Positions 59,969 through 64,000 of a stretch of DNA of 64,000 bases are shown here, piece after piece. The notes beneath the pieces are model-generated. The model saw nothing but the letters and a program-made list of their open reading frames with translations. It ran no database searches and was not told the DNA's origin. Each line of letters begins with the position of its first letter. Position 1 is the first letter of the stretch. Origin of the DNA: Microvirga puerhi (GTDB lineage: Bacteria; Pseudomonadota; Alphaproteobacteria; Rhizobiales; Beijerinckiaceae). Location: NCBI RefSeq assembly GCF_020089865.1, contig NZ_JAIRBM010000010.1, positions 502 through 64,501 on the forward strand, written 5' to 3'. The position numbers were made by a program, and so were the translations under genes.

Positions 59969-61294
59969 ATGGATTCCTCGGATGCGCTGATCGCGCGCTT
60001 TCTCGCCCTGCACCCGAAGACCATCGATCTGTCGCTCGGGCGCATTCAGCAGCTTCTCGCGCAGCTGGGCCATCCCGAGCGGCGATTGCCGCCGGTGATC
60101 CATGTCGCCGGCACCAACGGCAAGGGCTCCACCATTGCGTTCATGCGGGCGATCCTGGAGAGCGCCGGCCTTGCGGTCCATGTCTATACCTCGCCTCATC
60201 TGGTGCGCTTCCACGAGCGCATCCGCCTCGGCCGCCTCGGTGGCGGGCGCTATGTGGAGGAGGATCGTCTCGTCGAGGCCTTGCGCCGCTGCGAGAAGGT
60301 GAACGCGGGCGCGCCGATCACCGTCTTCGAAATTACCACCGCCGCGGCGCTCCTGCTCTTCTCGGAGGAACCTGCGGACGTGCTGCTGCTGGAGGTGGGT
60401 CTTGGTGGCCGCTTTGACGCCACGAACGTCATCGACGCTCCGGCGGCTGCGGTCGTCACCTCCATCGGTCACGACCATGCGGAATATCTCGGCACGACTC
60501 TCGAAGGCATCGCCCGCGAGAAGGCCGGCATCTTCAAGCGCGGCTGCCCCGCCGTCATCGCCGCTCAGGACTATGTGGCGGCGGACGAGACGCTGCGCGA
60601 AGAGGCCGAGCGGGTCGGCGCATCGCCTATCATGGTCGGTGCGCAGGATTTCTCGGTTCACGAGGAGCGCGGGCGTCTCGTCTACCAGGACGAGAAGGGG
60701 CTGCTCGACTTGCCGCGCCCAAAACTCGTCGGACGTCACCAGTTCATCAATGCCGGCACGGCGATCGCGGCCCTTCGGGTGGCCGGCTTCGACCAGTTCG
60801 AGACCGCAGCCTTCGAGGCCGGTTTGACCCGCGCCGAATGGCCGGGCCGCCTGCAGCGGCTCTCCAAGGGCCGTCTGCCGGAGATCGCACCGGAAGGCTG
60901 CGAACTCTGGCTCGATGGCGGCCACAATGCCGATGGCGGCCGGGTGCTCGCCGCCGCCATGGCGGACCGGAGCGAAAGCTCAGATGCGCCCCTGGTGCTC
61001 ATCGCCGGCATGCTCGGCACCAAGGATTCGGAAGCCTTCTTCCACAATTTCCTCGGTCTCGCCCGCGAGGTGATCGCCGTTCCGATTCCCGGCCAGATCG
61101 CCGCTCGGCCGGCCGAGGAGGTGGCGAGCATCGCCGCGAGCGTCGGCCTCACAGTCTCGACGAAGGCCAGCGTCGAAGCGGCACTGGCCTCACTGCATAA
61201 CTATGTCTGGGATCGTCCGCCCCGGATCCTGATCTGCGGCTCGCTTTATCTGGCGGGCGAAGTACTAGCGGCGAACGGCACGTTGCCGGAATAG
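59969..61294 (+). CDS. folC: Folylpolyglutamate synthase/dihydrofolate synthase
   Basis: A 441-residue Mur-ligase-type enzyme. The P-loop is HVAGTNGKGSTIAF and LLLEVGLGGRFDATNVI is the metal-binding strand; SIGHDHAEYLG is the family's central motif. It adds glutamate to dihydropteroate and folates. ATG 59969 is preceded directly by an in-frame GTG, with GGAG 12-16 bases upstream. accD-folC-(trxA, addA) is a typical alphaproteobacterial order. Confidence 0.94.
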   Translation: MDSSDALIARFLALHPKTIDLSLGRIQQLLAQLGHPERRLPPVIHVAGTNGKGSTIAFMRAILESAGLAVHVYTSPHLVRFHERIRLGRLGGGRYVEEDRLVEALRRCEKVNAGAPITVFEITTAAALLLFSEEPADVLLLEVGLGGRFDATNVIDAPAAAVVTSIGHDHAEYLGTTLEGIAREKAGIFKRGCPAVIAAQDYVAADETLREEAERVGASPIMVGAQDFSVHEERGRLVYQDEKGLLDLPRPKLVGRHQFINAGTAIAALRVAGFDQFETAAFEAGLTRAEWPGRLQRLSKGRLPEIAPEGCELWLDGGHNADGGRVLAAAMADRSESSDAPLVLIAGMLGTKDSEAFFHNFLGLAREVIAVPIPGQIAARPAEEVASIAASVGLTVSTKASVEAALASLHNYVWDRPPRILICGSLYLAGEVLAANGTLPE

Positions 61295-61341
61295 GGCGCG
61301 GATCACCGGCGCCCTCGGCCCATCAAGGAGCGCTTCGCCTG

Positions 61342-61698
61342 TCACTGCGATGTTTCGAACTCAATCTGCAGTCGTTTCCACTGATCGTAGGAGGAGCGGA
61401 ACTCGGCTCCGAACTGAAACGGCGAACAGCGCTGAATGGAGCGGATGGCGGCCTTGGCGGTGGCCGTATCTGGCGCTTGCCCGATAACCTTCACTGGACC
61501 CGCAAGGGAACCGTCGCGCCTCAGACGAATCTCCAGACGGACCCTGGCTGATGAGGCGCCGATCGGCGCCATGTAGCAGCGGGAGATCTGGTCGCGCAAG
61601 CTGCGCAAGAACGCGTCCCGATGCTCAAAAGCCATGGCCTGGGCCGGTATCGATCCGAGGAGTATCAGCGACGCGAGGGCCGGCACGAAGCGGATCAT
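61342..61698 (-). CDS. Exported TonB-C/TolA-like small protein
   Basis: A 118-residue protein with a signal peptide (FVPALASLILLGSIPAQAMA). The mature part, LRDQISRCYMAPIGASSARVRLEIRLRRDGSLAGPVKVIG followed by AAIRSIQRCSPFQF, has the pattern of the TonB C-terminal/TolA III fold, with two cysteines placed for a disulphide. It lacks the N-terminal anchor and Pro-rich spacer of real TonB or TolA. Role unknown, probably periplasmic. Confidence 0.7.
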   Translation of the reverse strand: MIRFVPALASLILLGSIPAQAMAFEHRDAFLRSLRDQISRCYMAPIGASSARVRLEIRLRRDGSLAGPVKVIGQAPDTATAKAAIRSIQRCSPFQFGAEFRSSYDQWKRLQIEFETSQ

Positions 61699-61713
61699 GA
61701 CATCCTCAAAAAA

Positions 61714-62046
61714 TCACCGGATGCCGGCTCCGATCATGGCGCCCATCATGCCGGCATTGGCAGTACGCCGCTGCTGCTCGCGGGCCTCAAGGACTTGGGC
61801 CCGATAAAGCTGATTCCCTTCATCGAGGCTGATCTGGCCGGTATCGACCCGCCTGGCGAGTTCGAGGCGCTTATTCTTCAGGTCCGCCGAGAGGGATGTT
61901 TCCGCCGCGTTCAGACATACGACCTTTTCGGCATTGGTCTTGAAAGTCTGCGCATTGCAGGCGGCAACCTGTTCCCGCTGCTGCTGTGTCACACAAGCCG
62001 TCAGGAACAAGGGCAGGACAGCGGCGAGGACGATGGTTCGGATCAT
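61714..62046 (-). CDS. Putative lipoprotein, function unknown
   Basis: A 110-residue protein with a lipoprotein signal (IVLAAVLPLFLTAC; lipobox LTAC, Cys18). The mature part is helical and Gln/Arg-rich, with two more cysteines (AACNAQTF, VVCLNAAE) and a Gly/Met-rich tail (NAGMMGAMIGAGIR). It ends upstream of and in line with the TonB-C-like gene, 15 bases away, so the two are probably co-expressed cell-envelope proteins. Confidence 0.7.
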   Translation of the reverse strand: MIRTIVLAAVLPLFLTACVTQQQREQVAACNAQTFKTNAEKVVCLNAAETSLSADLKNKRLELARRVDTGQISLDEGNQLYRAQVLEAREQQRRTANAGMMGAMIGAGIR

Positions 62047-62133
62047 AGGTATCTCTCCCTATGACAAGGCTTAGCATGCAGGTCCGGACCCCGCCATGGC
62101 CTCGTGAAACGCAAGCTTGCCGGAGGCGATACG

Positions 62134-62159
62134 AAAAAGGGGCCCGAAGGCCCCTTTCA
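62134..62159 (-). terminator. Intrinsic terminator of trxA
   Basis: AAAGGGGCC (62136-62144) and GGCCCCTTT (62149-62157) with a CGAA loop; T residues follow on the minus strand. Confidence 0.85.
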
Positions 62160-62179
62160 TATTCCGTGGAATGGAGGGA

Positions 62180-62500
62180 TCAGGCCGAGGCCTGGATCCA
62201 CTTGGCGAGATCACCCTTCGGAGCGGCGCCGATCTTCTGGGCCACCACCTTGCCGTCCTTGAACATCATCAGGGCCGGGATCGACCGGATGCCGAGCTGG
62301 GAGGAGATCTGGGGATTCTCGTCCACGTTGAGCTTTGCGATCTTCACCTTGCCGGCCATCTCGTTGGAGATTTCCTCCAGGGCCGGGCCGATCATACGGC
62401 AGGGGCCGCACCACTCGGCCCAGAAGTCGACCACGACGGGCTCGGAGGAATTCAGGACGTCCTGCGAGAAGCTCGCGTCGGTTACCTTCACGGTCGCCAT
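62180..62500 (-). CDS. trxA: Thioredoxin 1
   Basis: A 106-residue thioredoxin with the active site WCGPC (C31, C34), the buried Asp25 and the cis-Pro in RSIPALMMF. It reduces disulphides of ribonucleotide reductase and other enzymes. ATG 62500 gives the standard length; the open frame upstream to 62626 is not needed. It lies downstream of addA in the same direction, as in many Rhizobiales. Confidence 0.95.
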   Translation of the reverse strand: MATVKVTDASFSQDVLNSSEPVVVDFWAEWCGPCRMIGPALEEISNEMAGKVKIAKLNVDENPQISSQLGIRSIPALMMFKDGKVVAQKIGAAPKGDLAKWIQASA

Positions 62501-62612
62501 ACCATCACCTTTGTCAATTTCAGTGCGACTCAGTCGCGAGCCGCTCAACGATTCCATCAAGGTAAGAACGGCCCAAGAGGGAATCAAGCAACGGCACCGC
62601 ATCGGCCACCGG

Positions 62613-64000
62613 TCATGCAGCCACAATGGTTAGTACTTGGTTCATCTCCGCCTCCAACATCTCGTGGATAACGGGTCCTGCCGTCCAGACCAGAAAGGCC
62701 CGTATGGTCTTGTCCGGATAGATCTCCTGCAGGAGCCGCCGGTACAGGGCGAGCTGGGCCACGTAGGAGCGCGGTGGTGCTTGGCCAGGCCGGGGCGGGC
62801 GCGCCGTGGTCTTGAAATCCGCCACCAGAACTTCCCGGTCGAGAATGGCCAGGCGATCGATCTGGCCCGACACCATGAGCGGCCCGTCCGGCGTGACGAT
62901 CTGGCCCGCGATCGGCGCTTCCGCACGAGAGCCCGGGCCGAAGAGAGGGCCGATTGCCGCGTGATCGAGGACGCCGAGGGCCTGGACGACGATGGCCTCG
63001 CGGAGGTCCTCCGGCAGGCGCGGTGCACGGGCTTTCACATAGGCGCGCGCCATCGTTTCCCGGTGGTTCTGCGGCAGGGCGGGGAGACGCTCCAGGAGCG
63101 TGTGGATCAGGGTGCCGCGCAGCCGTGCTTCCGGCGCATAGGGGCCATCCCCCGGGCGCGTCATGCGATCCGCTGCTCCGAGGGCACTCGACGGGCGGAT
63201 CGGTGGCAGGGGTTCCGGCTCCGGATCGGCGATCCGGAGCAACCAGTCCGGAAGCTCCGCAGAAACCAGCGCAGCGGCCTCGTCGCGATCCCTGGCGGCA
63301 CCCGCCGCCCCATCCTGCCACAGGATCAGGGGTTCGAACGGGGCCGCCGGCAGTTCCTTGCCGTGATGGGCGGAGAGCCAGCCACGTCGGACCATCTCGC
63401 ACCAAGCTTCCTGGGGCGAATCCTTGTGGCTTGTCTGATAGGGAGCAATGACGAGCCGGTCCTTGGCGCGGGTCATCGCCACGTAGAGAAGCCGGTTGTG
63501 CTCTTCGAGCCCCTTGGCTCTCAGAGCATCGCGCGCCGCTCCGGTGGCCTTGCAATCGGAATTCCTGGCAGGCGCCCAGACCGGCACGGCATCGCCACGG
63601 AAGGTCGGCAGCTGGAGCAGAGGCGGATCGCGGCCGAGCACGTCGCAGCCGTCGATGAGGATCACCACAGGCGCCTCGAGGCCCTTGGCCCCGTGCACGG
63701 TCATCACCCGCACCTCGTTGTTGGTGGAATCGAGGTCGCGCTTGATGGTGTGAGAGGCGGATTCGAACCGGTTCAGGAACACCGTGAGGGAGGGCGTTTC
63801 GGTCTGCTCCGACTGGTGAGCGGCACACAGGAAGGCATCGATGGCATCGCCTGCTTCGCTGCCAAGCCGCGCGACGAGTTTCGCGCGCCCATGCATTGGC
63901 CCGAGCAGCGTGGCGAAGAAGCCGAAGGGCCCGTGCACGCGGGCAAGGCCGCGCCAGGCCCCGAGCGCGTCGAGGCTGATCAAAGCTGCCTTGTCGCCGG
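62613..64000 (-). CDS. addA: AddA helicase-nuclease, C-terminal part (5' end outside window)
   Basis: The frame is open to the window edge; about 460 residues are visible. UvrD-type helicase motifs are present ([18 protein letters not shown], motif [17 protein letters not shown], motif VI). The C-terminal RecB-like nuclease has [21 protein letters not shown] and [12 protein letters not shown]. With AddB it resects double-strand breaks up to recombination hot spots. trxA follows downstream, the usual order. Confidence 0.92.
   Translation of the reverse strand, partial: GDKAALISLDALGAWRGLARVHGPFGFFATLLGPMHGRAKLVARLGSEAGDAIDAFLCAAHQSEQTETPSLTVFLNRFESASHTIKRDLDSTNNEVRVMTVHGAKGLEAPVVILIDGCDVLGRDPPLLQLPTFRGDAVPVWAPARNSDCKATGAARDALRAKGLEEHNRLLYVAMTRAKDRLVIAPYQTSHKDSPQEAWCEMVRRGWLSAHHGKELPAAPFEPLILWQDGAAGAARDRDEAAALVSAELPDWLLRIADPEPEPLPPIRPSSALGAADRMTRPGDGPYAPEARLRGTLIHTLLERLPALPQNHRETMARAYVKARAPRLPEDLREAIVVQALGVLDHAAIGPLFGPGSRAEAPIAGQIVTPDGPLMVSGQIDRLAILDREVLVADFKTTARPPRPGQAPPRSYVAQLALYRRLLQEIYPDKTIRAFLVWTAGPVIHEMLEAEMNQVLTIVAA

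Overview
The window looks like a chromosomal segment of a GC-rich alphaproteobacterium of the Rhizobiales (Hyphomicrobiales), most like the Methylobacteriaceae/Microvirga group. Three gene orders support this: rpsT-dnaA-dnaN-recF-gyrB, ubiE-ubiB-coaBC-dut downstream of a divergent mutM, and sppA-ihfB-lapA-trpF-trpB-trpA-accD-folC followed by the oppositely oriented trxA-addA. The genus-level guess is inference from order and protein style only.

Layout. 1-0.6 kb: the C-terminal part of a type I-secreted protein. 0.8-15 kb: an accessory molybdenum-hydroxylase region. It holds a coxG-S-L-M-D-E operon on the minus strand whose large subunit carries the form II motif AYRGAGR, a NifU/SufU-like gene broken by one stop codon, a plus-strand maturation set (two XdhC halves, a molybdopterin-binding protein, a MobA-like nucleotidyltransferase), and a second three-subunit hydroxylase of PaoABC type. 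15-17.6 kb: an argP/lysE-type exporter pair and an orphan gene. 17.9-25.8 kb: gyrB, a LysE translocator, recF, an ABM-fold protein, dnaN and dnaA. 25.8-26.7 kb: a gene-free stretch that is the best candidate for the replication origin; it has a perfect DnaA box and eight GANTC sites within about 300 bp. 26.7-31.4 kb: VOC protein, rpsT, TSUP permease, enoyl-CoA hydratase, DUF2189 protein and mutM. 31.5-37.0 kb: ubiE-ubiB-coaBC-dut-rrf2 and cysK. 37.1-49.9 kb: small polar proteins, transporters, GST, typA, an M50/CBS protease, a Gly/Tyr-rich exported protein, argG, an HCCA isomerase-like protein, kgtP-like MFS, LysR and an aldo/keto reductase. 50.2-64 kb: rpsA, small exported and membrane proteins, sppA-ihfB-lapA, the end of the tryptophan pathway with accD and folC, then trxA and addA.

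How genes work together. The CoxD/CoxE, XdhC-like and nucleotide-transferase genes are the expected maturation kit for both molybdenum hydroxylases. The replication genes and candidate origin form one block. trpF-trpB-trpA supply the last steps of tryptophan synthesis and accD-folC follow in the same direction. Eight intrinsic-terminator hairpins delimit transcription units.

I see no obviously new multi-gene system. The most unusual signals are the GANTC cluster beside dnaA, a CoaBC with Glu at the position of the catalytic Cys158, a small exported protein inserted between trpB and trpA, a freshly broken scaffold gene in the Mo-hydroxylase locus, intercistronic hairpins in the cox-like operon (one covering the coxS ribosome binding site), and an inverted pair of repeat units whose inner stems differ in sequence but keep their pairing. 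No tRNA, rRNA, insertion sequence, prophage or CRISPR array was recognised.
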